From positions 25,570,328-25,634,327 of the forward strand of contig NC_092019.1 in assembly GCF_042242105.1 (NCBI RefSeq): 64,000 nucleotides of DNA, given 5' to 3'. The translations under genes and the position numbers were made by a program. The notes beneath the pieces were generated by a model. That model was not told the origin of the DNA, did no database searches, and saw nothing but the letters and a program-made list of their open reading frames with translations. This document shows, one piece after another, positions 1 to 10,994 of the stretch; positions within the stretch are counted from its first letter, which is position 1, and each line of letters opens with the position of its first letter. Origin of the DNA: Pempheris klunzingeri. Its lineage: Eukaryota > Chordata > Actinopteri > Acropomatiformes > Pempheridae.

Positions 1-660
1 GTTCTGCCATGGGTTGCACTAAGGTGTGTGTACAGCATGCACAAAAGGTTTGCACACAGTAGTACACACTGTGTATTTCAATAAATGCAACTGACACACA
101 TAGACAGGTGAGTCTTTATCTCATTCCTCTTGCATGTGCACCCTTTGTGCTTCAAAATGCATATCAATGCAGTGGCACTGCACTTAAATAACCTGCATCC
201 AGTTCAGTAACCTTTATGATCGCTGTGGTGCCTCTGTGACCAACCCCCGTGCCATCTCTTCTGTGGCTGTGGGCGACAATTAATGAGTCCAGACATGTGC
301 TGTCGGTCTTGCAGGAGTTTCCATTGGTCTAAGACACCATCGTGGTGAAAAGTCAGACCTTTGTCCACCAAGTGTGCACCCGTCCACCTCAACCTTCAGG
401 ACTAAAATGACAACTGCTGCTTTTCTGAGAAGCCTAGTCAGCCAGCACAGAGAGATCCTTGTCATTTAATCAAACTACACAATATCCAACTACTTGTGCC
501 ACTTCCTGGCAGAGTGGACTACACTCCAGAGTATGAGGAAGAAGAATTTGCATTGTGCATGATAATCATTTACTTTATCCCGTGTGGTGTAGACAGCTGA
601 CACATCATCTGGCAAGGCTGACAATTTTATTAATGGAAATATGGCACGACACATGGCATT

Positions 661-830
661 GTGGGTAGCCGCGGCTTAGAGGTAGACTGGGTCGTCCATC
701 AAGCGGAAGGTTGCTGGTTCGATCCCTGGCTCGTATGAGTCAGCATGTCGAAGTGTCCTCGGGCAAGATACTGAGCCCCAACTAGCTCCTGAAGGGAAGC
801 TTCTAGCAGGTGGAACAGTTAAGTCAGTCC
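661..830 (+). mobile_element. tRNA-derived SINE-like element, partial copy
   Basis: The head resembles a tRNA gene: an A-box-like segment (GGCTTAGAGG) near 674 and a B-box-like GGTTCGATCC at about 716, at tRNA-like spacing. Downstream is a phrase typical of a widespread fish repeat (GTCAGCATGTCGAAGTGTCC). The same family occurs in reverse orientation at 5145-5400, where the tail is better preserved. This copy is truncated or diverged after about 800. The repeat class is inferred from the tRNA-like head; the exact family is not known to me. Confidence 0.6.
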
Positions 831-984
831 TTGGCACAACATGAATTCATGACTTGATCACCTAATCTGAAAAAATTATTGTGGAAGGCAAATATATTAA
901 GGATCCATCATGGAGTATCTAGTCATGCTGGCAGCATGGCCATTACATTTGGTGCAGACAACGATAAGTCCCTCAGGAGTATTT

Positions 985-1085
985 GTCCATCACATGGACA
1001 AGTAATGGATGGTGGAAATGTTAAACATTATAGCCTTCATTGTGTTAGCATGCTGATGTTAGCATGCTGATGTTAGCATTTACTT
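985..1085. repeat. Fragment of common teleost interspersed repeat
   Basis: The segment ends in a tandem pair of a GCTGATGTTAGCAT unit (about 1050-1080). It resembles the end of a repeat common in percomorph genomes that often carries TTAGCATGCTAACA-like motifs. The related repeat body is seen more fully near 10600-10885. Class and boundaries are uncertain. Confidence 0.4.
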
Positions 1086-1683
1086 AAGTAAGTAAAAAAA
1101 AAAAGACTTGTGGTTTAAATCAGGCTGATCAGACTGATTCTGCCTGCTGTGAATTCCTGCTTGTCCCCAAGAGTAAGTCACTTGATGTCCAACCTCCTCA
1201 CTCATTGGAGCTGCCTTGTGATCAGCAGTAGACTGTATTTGCTGTGTGGGCTAAATGTGAATCAAAAAAAATACCAAAGAGAAGCAGCAGTACTCCCTTC
1301 CCCATCTAAATATAGGTTAAAGGGATATAAGATGACAGCCAGTAATTCACACAAGTGGTCTTTAACTTGCACAATCCTAATTACTCATGATGTGAGCCTT
1401 TTATTTTGAGCACATGTTGTCATCTGTCTTTTCAGAGTCTTGATCCTCTCTCAGCTGTTGGGCTCTGCTGCAGACGCAGCTGCAGTGACACAACAGGGGA
1501 GTGAAACTGCTTCTTACTAGTCTGTATTAATCATGGAGAGCAAAGACTGCAGCAATCATGATTATTTTCCTGGGAAACTCTTGTGTCTGCAGGCCCTTCT
1601 CGGACTTAAAATGATCACATGCACAGATTAGATGTCTTAGGAGGAGAGTAGGATTTACTCAGAGTGGTTACTTTTAAAAATCT

Positions 1684-1712
1684 TCATTATCATTATCATT
1701 ATCATTATCATT
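1684..1712. repeat. ATTATC-type hexanucleotide microsatellite
   Basis: About four to five perfect units of a CATTAT repeat can be read, followed by a related imperfect unit and an AT-rich stretch. Confidence 0.85.
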
Positions 1713-2600
1713 CATTATTAAAATCTTCATCATTCAAGCATCTAGTGTTCGTTGAATGTACCTTATTAGAGAAATTGTTTTTATTTTTTTTTTTTTACAG
1801 AATGAAGCTTTTGTAAAATGCACCCTTTTGCATTTTTAACTCCTTCAGCAATTTGGGGGGAAAAACTGATCAAACTGGTCTCATTTACATTTAATATGTC
1901 TACGGAATCTCTAAATGTAACTCAGCTATGAGCCTGGCCAGGGAAAGCGCTGGGGATTTCAGACTGTAGCGATGCAAAAATGATAGTGATTCTATCTGGG
2001 GGGGGGGTTCTGATAAGCACGTAGTAATAAGTTGTGCTAAGTTCAATATTTTTTCCTTGACGTCATAGTTTTGCACACACGGTTTGATTGACAGGATCTT
2101 TTGGGAGCGCTAAGCAACAAAGATCAAAATCAAAACAAATACTGAGGTGCTTTCTATAGCCTTTCATAAAAAAAAGACTACGACGATTATCTCCCTTATA
2201 CCACCCTTCCTTTCTTTTTCTTTTTTATTCACTTCATTACAGGAAGCGACACACCTCTGATAATAGCAGGCCAAGTCGATCAGGCCACAGCTGCAGCTTT
2301 CTCAGTTGCATTCAGTCAAATGTATCAGTAATCTGAGTTCAGAATAGTTCAGCAATATTATCGTGGTTGCAGTTTTCTGTGCAGGTTTTTTCTAACCGAG
2401 GTAACACTTAGGTACTTTCCACTCGACTGAAAAAACACAGCTGATGGGCCACTCACCACCCAGCCGATCCACCCCAGCGATTCCTGCACCCAACACACTC
2501 AAATACAGTATAGCGCTGATCTGCTGACGCATTGCTGTAATTACGCATTTGTAAAGATTTGTTGGATACAACATGCTTTTTAGTGATTTACTATCATTAT

Positions 2601-2959
2601 TGTAATGTCTCGTCATGCTTGTTAAATTTAGTTCATGTGTTTTATGTATTTCCTGTTTTATTGTGGCGTTCACCTTCTCCCCTTGTGTGTTTCCCACTCC
2701 TGTGACTGTCTGCCCCGCCCTGATTGTTTCCACCTGTGCCCCCCTCCCTGGTGTATATATGTCTATGTCTTCCCCTGTCCTGTGCCAGATTGTGTTCCAG
2801 CATCCTAGTCAGAGTTAGAGTCTAGTCAGGTCAGTATTTGGCAGTAAGTCTTTTTGGATTGTTGATGTTGTTCAACAATAAACTGCACCTTTTTACCTTC
2901 TGCTTGCCTCACGTTGAACATTTGAGTCCGCCTTCTTGTGTGAGCCTCTGGTCGTAACA
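2601..2959 (+). mobile_element. Solo LTR of an LTR retrotransposon
   Basis: The 359-bp segment starts with TGTAAT and ends with GTAACA, the TG...CA ends expected of a long terminal repeat. It is flanked on both sides by the same 5-bp direct repeat, ATTAT (2596-2600 and 2960-2964), as left by retroviral-type integrase. Inside are a TATA-like GTATATAT at 2753-2760 and an AATAAA polyadenylation signal at 2877-2882, in the order expected for U3-R. No gag, pol or primer-binding site adjoins it, so it is a solo LTR from recombination between the two LTRs. The family (gypsy-like or other) cannot be decided from the LTR alone. Confidence 0.8.
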
Positions 2960-4026
2960 ATTATTATTAGTAGAGGTAGGAGCAATGGTAGTAGTGGCAG
3001 CTGTAGTAGTATTTACTCAGTTATTTACTCTTGCACAGATACTAAAGAGGCCACAACCCACGTGTGGTTTTTGGGCATGGGAGAGGGGTCATGACATGTC
3101 TCCTGGGGTACTTTGTGAGGGTGAAAACTTGGGCTGCCAAGGCTGTTGATCCAAGCCATTTGGTCCTAATATAACAGGAGTAGAAGCTGCGTCCATTTTT
3201 GCAACAGAAGCCCATTCTCCGTGGCTGTTGGGTGTCCCTTGTGTTTTTTCACGTACAGAATCTTTCACTGCAGCCAAGTAGTGAGGCATATATGCTGATC
3301 TCAGGACTGCATCTGTCCCGTTTGCTGATGATGCAGCTCTCTTAGCTTTATCGAACTGTTACCTCCAGTATGCGCTGCAGTAGCTTGCAGACAGGCGTGA
3401 GGTGGTGAGGAATCCACCAGACATTGGCTCTAGTGCCAGCTGAAGGGTATCAAAAATCTTTGGGTCTTGCAAAAGATCAGAGCAGAGCTTTTTCTTACAG
3501 CGCAAAATGTGTCCGAATTCTACGAACAAAGTGTCCAACAGTGGAAATCAACCTATATAGACACCTGTAGGATACTTTGTGTTAGCATCGACTTCAGCTG
3601 GACTTTAGATTAAACAAATAATGCAATATGCATACAATAGAGTGAACCTTCTCAAAATAATCCTATGATAAAGCAAATAAAGCAAACAAATTAAATAAGT
3701 TTCTGTTGTTTTAACCTGATAATGTATTGAATAAAGTGAAACACTGGATTGAAATTAATGATCAAACTGACAAAAAACGCCAATGTTGGGGATCCGTAGT
3801 GAAAAGGGAGAAAAGCAAATCTTGTGGGCCGCCGTTGTTTCTTTTTTATCAGCTGTGCTCTGATGGTTTACCTACTTTAATATACTGGTGGAACAATGTT
3901 GACAGATGAGTCACTTCCTTAAATTTGAGAGATAAGGTGCCAGCGTGGATCCAGACTGTGGGAAGCATGCAGGTTCTACTGAGTGAGCCGTCCTCTCGGC
4001 AGTGTTCCCACTAATGTTGTAACCAA

Positions 4027-4027
<1 letters not shown>

Positions 4028-4071
<44 letters not shown>
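4028..4071. repeat. (CA)n microsatellite, about 22 units
   Basis: An uninterrupted CA dinucleotide run is read directly. The open frames crossing it are products of the repeat and were discarded. Confidence 0.97.
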
Positions 4072-4075
<4 letters not shown>

Positions 4076-4629
4076 CACACAATGGCAAATGTCTCCTTCG
4101 GCTGATATATTATTATATATGACATTATTTGAATGTAAATACTGTTGCATCACTGTGTAAGCAGAATGTTACACCTGCAGCTGCTCCAGGTATATATATT
4201 ATATACACTTAGGTAGGTTCTTTCACTGGTTCCCAACGTGAGGGTCGGGCTACTGCACAGGGGCACAAGATCATTTTGGGAGTCAAACAGTAATTTGAAT
4301 AAAACCATGTGACATGGTTTGGAGTTTCTAAGTCTAACAACTTAGAGGCTTCTGACACACATTGCTCCACAATGTGAAATTGTATGTTGTAAGGTTATAA
4401 TATGTAGCCCAAACGTCTTCACTACACATTTGAAGGTGAAGTTAATTCTGGAAGTAAACACTAAACTACAGGCTGGCTGACGTGTGTTTTGTGCAGCTCT
4501 TTGTGTGCAGCAGTTTGTATCAGCTGACTTTGTTTATCTCCACAGTGTTGACTTGTTTATGTGGCTCATTTTCCAGAGAAATGCGTGGGAATATTGTTGA
4601 GCTCTGTGGTAAATTGGCTGTTGCCTCAT

Positions 4630-4630
<1 letters not shown>

Positions 4631-4660
<30 letters not shown>
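4631..4660. repeat. (CA)15 microsatellite
   Basis: An uninterrupted CA run is read directly, with no associated gene structure. Confidence 0.97.
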
Positions 4661-4663
<3 letters not shown>

Positions 4664-5144
4664 CCATTCCTGTGTACTCAAAACAAAAGCAAAACTGGAA
4701 AAACCAAACTCCAAATGACTCTAACGAGGAGAGCAGGTTGAATCTTGACTTGAGACGCTAACAACAGTTGAATCGCAGGCTGCTGGTTGGTTGGCTTTCA
4801 ATTGCAGCGCTTCAAACTCTACCTTTCTATTCAAAGCAGGGACAAAGGCCAAGGCTCAAAAGCTTTAATGAATCGCAGCTGAAGTAAAAGCTCTAACTAT
4901 TCCTGTTTAACCATGCAGGCCTCAAATAGCCTCCAAACAAACACACAATTCCTTTTCACATTATAACCTAGAGATCCAGCTGGTTGCACACACCCTTGTA
5001 TAGATGAGTTACATTAGTACTCAATGTTCCCAGACTGAGCCAGCGGCTGCCTGTATCATAACCCTCATGCCTCTCATTCCTCCCAAACACAGCCACAAAC
5101 TGCTCAACTCTTTCAAACTCGTGTCAAAGTTTTGCAGCTCATTT

Positions 5145-5400
5145 AGTAAATGGTCTGTATCTGTACAGCACCTTTCTAGTCACGTCGACAACTCGAAGAG
5201 CTTTTCCATCACATCCTCATTCAGCCATTCACACATCGTTCATTCAGGAGGAATCTAAGTTGGAGGTTCTTTCACACTCATTCACACACTGAAGCTGCTT
5301 CAGGAGCAGGTTGGGGTTCAGAGTCTTGGCCAAGGACACCTCGACATGCTGACTCAGAGGAGCAGGGGATCGAAACTCCGACCTTCTGACTGAGAAACGT
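5145..5400 (-). mobile_element. tRNA-derived SINE-like element, reverse orientation
   Basis: Read on the minus strand, it carries the same head-to-body phrases as the copy at 661: a B-box-like GTTTCGATCCC, then GAGTCAGCATGTCGAGGTGTCC, then CCAAGACTCTGAACCCCAA. Its tail continues to GACTAGAAAGGTGCTGTACA and ends near an ACCATTTACT motif, which is how this abundant fish repeat commonly ends. This is the more complete copy in the window. Subfamily not determined. Confidence 0.6.
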
Positions 5401-5406
5401 ACTTGT

Positions 5407-5589
5407 GAGCATGTGTGACCAATGAAGGAGCAGGAGGAGACGCACATGTTTGTTAGCAGCCTCGTGCTTTTGCACTGAGAAGTGAATTTAGCCGCATTCT
5501 TGATGGAATGCTTGATGGACTTTTGCATCCAGCAATTGCAGATATGTTTTCATCTACTGTGTATATTTTGAGACCTTCAGCTCAAAATA
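5407..5589. repeat. First copy of a locally duplicated non-coding segment
   Basis: This segment matches 7797-7968 in the same orientation. Shared phrases include ATGTGTGACCAATGAAGGAG, TTTGCACTGAGAAGTGAATT and TTTTGAGACCTTC, with a few substitutions and one indel of about a dozen bases. The left edges of both copies abut transposon ends: the SINE here and the LINE at the other copy. It may be an uncharacterised repeat family or a local duplication of about 2.4 kb spacing. Confidence 0.75.
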
Positions 5590-6872
5590 CTTTTGAGCCA
5601 CAGCCGCCAGTGAACTACCGCACAAAGAAAAAGCCAAATTACAGAAAGAGAATTGTTTAAAAAAAAGAGTCGAAAGATGAAAAGGGAGACAATGAAAGAG
5701 TGAGGGCTGATGTGTGTTTACAGGTATATGACTTTGCCAAAGACAAGCCTGCTCTTGTGAGTTGGCTTTCAGATGCATCACTGAGTCAATTTGCTTTAAC
5801 AGGAAGCAAACACAGTCAGCTGATAGAGGAGCTGGGAAAATAGACAGGGAGAGAGCAAACAGCCGCTTTGGGGGGGAGAGCCTTGTGAATGACATCAAGG
5901 TTGAACAGTTTATAGGTGAAATGAGAGAGGAAGACACAGGCAGAAACATGTCGTCAGCATGACTTTGGTCTAAAGTTTGAGCTGTCGTCAGCTTGGAGAA
6001 GCAGATGATCATGACAATGGGGAGGAAAGGTCAAAAAACAGGAGGCAGACCTCTTCTTCCTCGTCTTATTAATACAATAATGGAAAGCTCGTTCACTTGT
6101 GCTCTAAGTGTGCGATGAGAACACAAGGCCGGCAGGAACAAGAGAGACAAACTGAAGCTGCAGACCTGACGGGACAGGCACAGATTATTTCCGTCCCTTT
6201 CCTGTTCGACTGGATTCTCCATAAACGGCTTATTAGATGTACTTGGGGGAAGGAGGGGGGGTACAGAGTTCAATGACCGTGACAGCAGGCCAATCCAGCT
6301 GGATCATCACTTTCCCATAAAGCACGAATCTGTGGAATTTAATTACAGTAAACAGGTTTCATTTCACACAAACACCACCTGACCTGTCGTAACCTACTCA
6401 GAAAGACAGAGATCAATCAAGAGCTCGTCTTCGAGGTAACACCCAGTCAACTCAGTTCAGTTCAGTCCCTGTGAGTTTGACAGATATCTGTAAATATGCT
6501 TCTTCGGAGTGGCATGCATGACCTTCAGGAACAGGAATGTGAATAGGTTTGCACACAATAGAGCGCCTGCCTCTTGCTTTTTTATTGGTCAGGTCTGGTT
6601 TGTCTCAGCTCACTCATTGGCTGCTTGATGCAGCAAAGACAACAGAGCAAACTTTAATATTTCATTTTCTGTGTGTGTGTTGTGTGTTTTATGGGCATTC
6701 ATTTCCTGTGCTAGGTAATCAGTGTTGGGTGATTAAGAGAGCACCACTGTAACTTCAACGCTTCAACCAACCTTGAAGAACAGTGAACAAAATGTGATCA
6801 GGTGGTAATGAGTACTGTGGCACCAGTGATTCTGGTGTTTTATTTACAGAGAAAGTAATTATTAACAATATA
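5590..6872. other. Gene-free interval, nothing recognised
   Basis: Unique-looking sequence. The longest open frames (for example minus-strand 5554-6012) show no family motif, low-complexity composition and no credible splice context, so they are not called as genes. Confidence 0.5.
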
Positions 6873-7795
6873 TAATCAATCAATCAATCAATCACTCAAT
6901 CTTTACTTATATAGCACCAGTTCACAACAGCGTTATCTCAAGACTCTTCCCATAAAGAGCAGGTCTAGACCAAACTCTTTAATTAGAGAGAGACCCAATG
7001 ATTCAGGAATTCAACATTAAGGATTCAAGAATCCCCACATGAGCAGCATCAGATATTAGATTAGGACACAGTGGCAGGAAGAACTCCCCTTTAACGGGAA
7101 GAAACCTCGAACAGACCCAGGTTCAGAGGTGGGGGGCTCTCTGTCAGGGTCCGTGTTGGGTGGAGGTTGGACAGAGAGAGAGAGAGAGAGATAATGACAT
7201 AAGGATGGAGAGGAAGAGGAGGAGAGAGGAGCCCAGTGCATCATGGGAGTCCCGCGGCAGTCTGAGCCTATAGCAGCATAACTAGGGGCTGGTCTAAGGC
7301 CTGAGTCAGCACTAAACTATAGGCTTTATCACTAAGGAAGGTTTTTAGTCTACTCTTAAATGTAGAGAAGGTGTCTGCCCCCCGAACCCAAACTGGAAGG
7401 AGGTTCCACAGGAGAGGAGCCTGATAGCTGAAAGCTCTGGCTCCATCACTACTTTAGAGGACTTTAGGAACCACCAGTAGACCTGCAGTCTGGGAGTGCA
7501 GTGCTTTAGTGGGGTAGTACTGTACTATGACCTCTTTAAGATATGATGGAGCCTGAACATTAAGAACCTTGTATGTGGGGAGAAGGATTTTAAACTCTAT
7601 TCTAGATTTTACTGGAAGCCAATGAAGAGAAGCCAGTACAGGAGAAACATGGTCTCTTCTCTTAGTTCTCATCAGAACAGGAGCAGCAGCGTTCTGGACC
7701 AGCTGGAGAGTCTTTAAGGATTTATTGGAGCAGCCTGATAATAAGGATATAACAATATATATGTAAGAAGGCCAGCATATGAGCCAATGAACAAC
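6873..7795 (-). mobile_element. 5'-truncated CR1/L2/Rex1-type LINE, 3' end
   Basis: Minus-strand translation around 7460-7740 gives the C-terminal tail typical of this LINE group: LKTLQLVQNAAAPVLMRT, then VLASLHWLPVKSRIEFKIL, then SQTAGLLVVPKV. A stop interrupts the frame near 7454, after which degenerate remnants of the usual C-terminus (WNLLP-like) continue. The 3' untranslated region runs to a (GATT)n tail at 6873-6900. The catalytic reverse-transcriptase core and endonuclease are absent, so this is a dead-on-arrival 5' truncation. The same 3' region occurs on the plus strand at 18890-19116. Confidence 0.85.
7454..7750 (-). pseudogene. C-terminal fragment of LINE reverse transcriptase
   Basis: This is the coding remnant inside the truncated LINE: about 95 codons of the conserved region downstream of the RT catalytic domain, ending at a premature stop. 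It lacks all catalytic motifs and has no function of its own. The call rests on the LQLVQNAAA and SLHWLPV motifs. Confidence 0.8.
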
Positions 7796-7796
7796 T

Positions 7797-7968
7797 GAAC
7801 ATGTGTGACCAATGAAGGAGCAGGAGATGCTCAAGCTTGTTAGCAGACTCAACAGCCTCATGCTTTTGCACTGAGAAGTGAATTTAGCCGTATTTTAACT
7901 TTTGCCACCAGCAATTACAAGTATGTTTTCATCTTCTGTATGTATTTTGAGACCTTCTGCTCAAAATA
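7797..7968. repeat. Second copy of the locally duplicated segment
   Basis: Direct-orientation match to 5407-5589. It abuts the truncated 5' end of the minus-strand LINE and, like the first copy, ends in TCAAAATA. Confidence 0.75.
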
Positions 7969-8209
7969 AACATGAATATGGGCACTACCGATATAAAAAA
8001 AATGTGCAAAAGACAAATGATGATACATGTGGCACATTGTATGTAAAAATAGGTGTGAATGGTTCAGTTGTTTGGCCTGTGGTCGTGTGTGAGGTGAGAG
8101 GACGAAGCACAGGGCTGAGGGACTGTCTGTATGATTTGAGTGTGATCAATGAAAGAGGAATTGTATAAGAAGGTCACAGTCTAGAACTGTGGATAATTGT
8201 ACTCAAACC

Positions 8210-8244
<35 letters not shown>

Positions 8245-10417
8245 AAGTCACCAACACTGTCAGCTACATGGTCCAGAACCAGCAGTACATTTGTCCAGCA
8301 GTTCAGTTTGCGCTGTCCACCATGTCGTTTTGAGCTGACAGTATTTGTGAGTATTTTCACAGTAGTTTCTGTGCAAAATAAGCTTTTATTCTGGAGGACT
8401 TGTTATTGAACTCCTGTTGCTGCTGTAGGACTGAAAGCAACGTTTTTTTTGGATTACACAAAGAAACTAAAATTATACTGTTACCAGCCATTTTTAAAGT
8501 CTAGAACCTAGAGTCTTGAGAAATGATTCATTTTGGGTGGAACACAGCCACTCTCATCAACAAAGACAAAGACTGAAACTTGTGTGGGAGTGTCGCTCTT
8601 TCAGGCTGCAATATGAAGCGCACTGTGTCTTTAAGAGCGTGGGCGAGCATAGTGAAAGAATGCGGGGAGAGAGAGCCAAACACTGTCTAACATTTTCTAA
8701 ACACAGACGTGTATTTCCCCCGTCCACAGACTCCAGCGCCGGGGCCTTTAATTAAATCAGATGTGTGTGTGGGAGGCAAAAGTTGGCCACAGGCATTTCA
8801 CTCAAAACACTGAACGTGTGAGTTTTTTTTGCAGGTAAGGCAGGGATTTTTCTGTGGGGGCTGATGAAGCGCAGTCTTACAGGAAAGTTGTCACAAAAAC
8901 ATGCTTTTCTGGATATGACTCAAGGCCAGGATGAGGAAATGACTGAAACTTAAGAAAACACCACACAGATACGGAACACGTTCAGTAAATAAATCGTCTT
9001 GAAAGGGTTGTATTTACATGCTGGGAGCCTGAGGCGCATGCCTTACGCTTCAGACATGGTTTGGATGCAGTCTGTGATATTTGATGGGTGTTATCCACCC
9101 AGCCTTTTAAAAAAAAAACAGCAGATACCACAGGGAGAAAATGTTCTTTCCGGCAACAGGGCAGACAGAGTTGCATTCCTGCACCAGGCCATATGAAAGA
9201 AAACATTAGTGTAGAATCAGACATTCAGGAGCAGCAAACCAGGAAGCATGATGAAGATTAAACATGGTTCAGGCTGGCGAGTAGTGCATACTGAATCTCT
9301 TCCAGGGGAAACACAACACAGTGCTCCTGCTCTCTTTATGAAGGCTGCAGAGCCCCTTCAGGGTCCAGTGAAGGGCTCTCTGCATTCCTTCGTGCTAAGC
9401 TCTTGTTTTTCTGGACTCACAGGGGCACGGCTGGACGCTAAGCGAAGCTTGAAAACACCTCGGATCACTGAGCTCATGCAATGTAGTTCATGGGCCCCAT
9501 GCATGTGACCACCTGAGCTTTACAGGTGAAATCCGGGACACAGATGTTTGTCATCGAAGCTGCGGGGGCCAGCAGACTGCTCTGTTGTCCTTCCTCTGAT
9601 TGGATTTCAGCCTCTCAGCAGAGGAGGAAACTATCTGCAGAGACCTACAATAACAGCAACAAACTTTGATTCCACAATTCCTGACAGTTGACTCAAATTA
9701 AAGGGATGCTTTACCTATTTCCGGCTTCATATAATTACAGTCTGCATGGTATATGCAAATGAGCAATGTTTAACTTCCTCCTTGTTGCCTGCACCCAGAG
9801 CTCCAGGCTTATTTGCCTGCAAAAGTCCCGTCGTTTGGTTACAGCTCAAAGGCTGTTGTTCCAACGACAGGCTGTCCTCTCTTGTATTTTAGATGCCCAT
9901 TTTAATAGTTTGATGCTGGAGTTAGACATTCTGGGCCAGAACATAGCGAGGAGGAATTGCAGCGTGTGGAGGAGGTAGAGGCTGCCCGGCTGAGAGTCGA
10001 TCACTATCAGCTGGTGAGGACAGCAGCGCAGTGCATTCTGGTTCTTGTAGGTTTTCTACCTTATGAGCAAAAGGGAATACCCCAGCCATTTTTCTCTGTC
10101 TTCATCTGTCATGTAACACCAATTTCAAAGACATTGTGCCTTTTCTACTGAACAGACGGGCCCAGCTTCATGAAAAGCAGTGAAATACTTGTTCAAGGAG
10201 TGAGGTGAAGAAAAAAAAGGTATTTAGTTAGTAGTTTATGAAAATTGTCAAGCAGCAAGAATAGTCTGCAGCCAAGCATGACAGAACAAACATGCTCATG
10301 TTTAGCAGGTCTAATATTCACCATGTTCTCTGTTTTATTTTAACAAATTAGCAGGCAAAAAGAGCTAGTTAGGACAATATCACCACCAAAAGCTAAACTT
10401 AAACCATAAGTAGTAAA
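7969..10417. other. Gene-free interval
   Basis: Apart from the (AC)n run at 8211-8241, no repeat of certain family and no supported exon was recognised. Short open frames here lack homology that I can recognise. Confidence 0.5.
8211..8241. repeat. (AC)15 microsatellite
   Basis: An uninterrupted AC run is read directly. Confidence 0.97.
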
Positions 10418-10525
10418 GATTCATAGCGTTTATTATCATGTGTACAGTCCAGAAACAGGTTTCCCTGTACAATGAAAATTACTTACTTTGCCATCCACAT
10501 TGAATGCCAAAGAGTTTAAAAGAGT
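10418..10525. repeat. Probable teleost interspersed repeat fragment
   Basis: The phrases TTTATTATCATGTGTACAG and CAGGTTTCCCTGTACAATG resemble a repeat common in fish genomes. The class is not known to me and only one copy occurs in the window. Confidence 0.35.
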
Positions 10526-10599
10526 AAAGAGTAAAAAAAAGGAGAGGATAAAGATCACCCTGTGAATGTGTGTGTTTTCTGCTAATAAATATTTTGCTT

Positions 10600-10885
10600 G
10601 TAAAAGTAAGAACGGTGACCTGCCGCAGCACTAGATAAGCCAGTAGGATTCATCCTCTGGTTACCATGAATATCTGTTCCAAATTTCATGGCAATCCATC
10701 CAATAACAGACGTTTCACTAAGAAATAAAACTGTCACCCTTGTGGCTAACTGGGGGAAAGTGATGTCAGTAGAATTCATCCTCTGGGGAATCTGAATATG
10801 TACACAAAGTTTCTTGTTAATTCCTCTAATATTTCAGTGTGGTCCGCTGTCATAGATCGACAGGCCACTGCAGAGGCTAAAAACA
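10600..10885. repeat. Common percomorph interspersed repeat
   Basis: It contains TTCATGGCAATCCATCCAAT and two imperfect copies of a GTAGRATTCATCCTCTGG phrase (about 10642 and 10768), a combination I associate with a highly repeated percomorph sequence. It appears to be an internally duplicated or composite copy. No ORF or terminal repeat could be assigned. Confidence 0.5.
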
Positions 10886-10994
10886 TTCACTTCTTTTCTC
10901 TATTCTATGTCATAGTAAAGTGAATCTCTCTAGTCTATGATGAAAACAACACAACATTTTCTGTCTGTAAATTTCTTTGTATACTCTTCTAGAG

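Larger units (their letters stand above)
1..2600. other. Gene-free flank with repeat fragments
   Basis: No exon-like coding segment with plausible splice sites and recognisable protein similarity was found. The stretch holds a tRNA-like SINE (about 661-830), a fragment of a common fish repeat ending near 1085, a short ATTATC-type microsatellite at 1684-1712, and AT-rich unique sequence. Around 2398-2450 there is a segment resembling the end of a non-autonomous DNA transposon, but I could not define its termini. Confidence 0.6.
2965..5144. other. Gene-free interval with two CA microsatellites
   Basis: No supported coding exon is seen. The interval contains AC repeats at 4028-4071 and 4631-4660. 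Near 4215-4300 a phrase beginning GGTTCCCAACGTGAGGGTC resembles the end of a fish DNA transposon, but too little is preserved to classify it. Confidence 0.5.

Noticed and set aside
660..740. Functional tRNA gene
   Set aside because: A- and B-box-like motifs are present but no cloverleaf with paired acceptor stem is evident, and the downstream body matches an interspersed repeat also seen at 5145-5400; SINE is the better explanation.
2392..2733. 113-codon minus-strand open frame
   Set aside because: It overlaps the left part of the solo LTR and flanking repeat-like sequence; no protein motif.
5554..6012. 152-codon minus-strand open frame as a gene
   Set aside because: Low-complexity Ser/Phe/Leu composition, no domain, no exon context, and part of it overlaps the local repeat copy.
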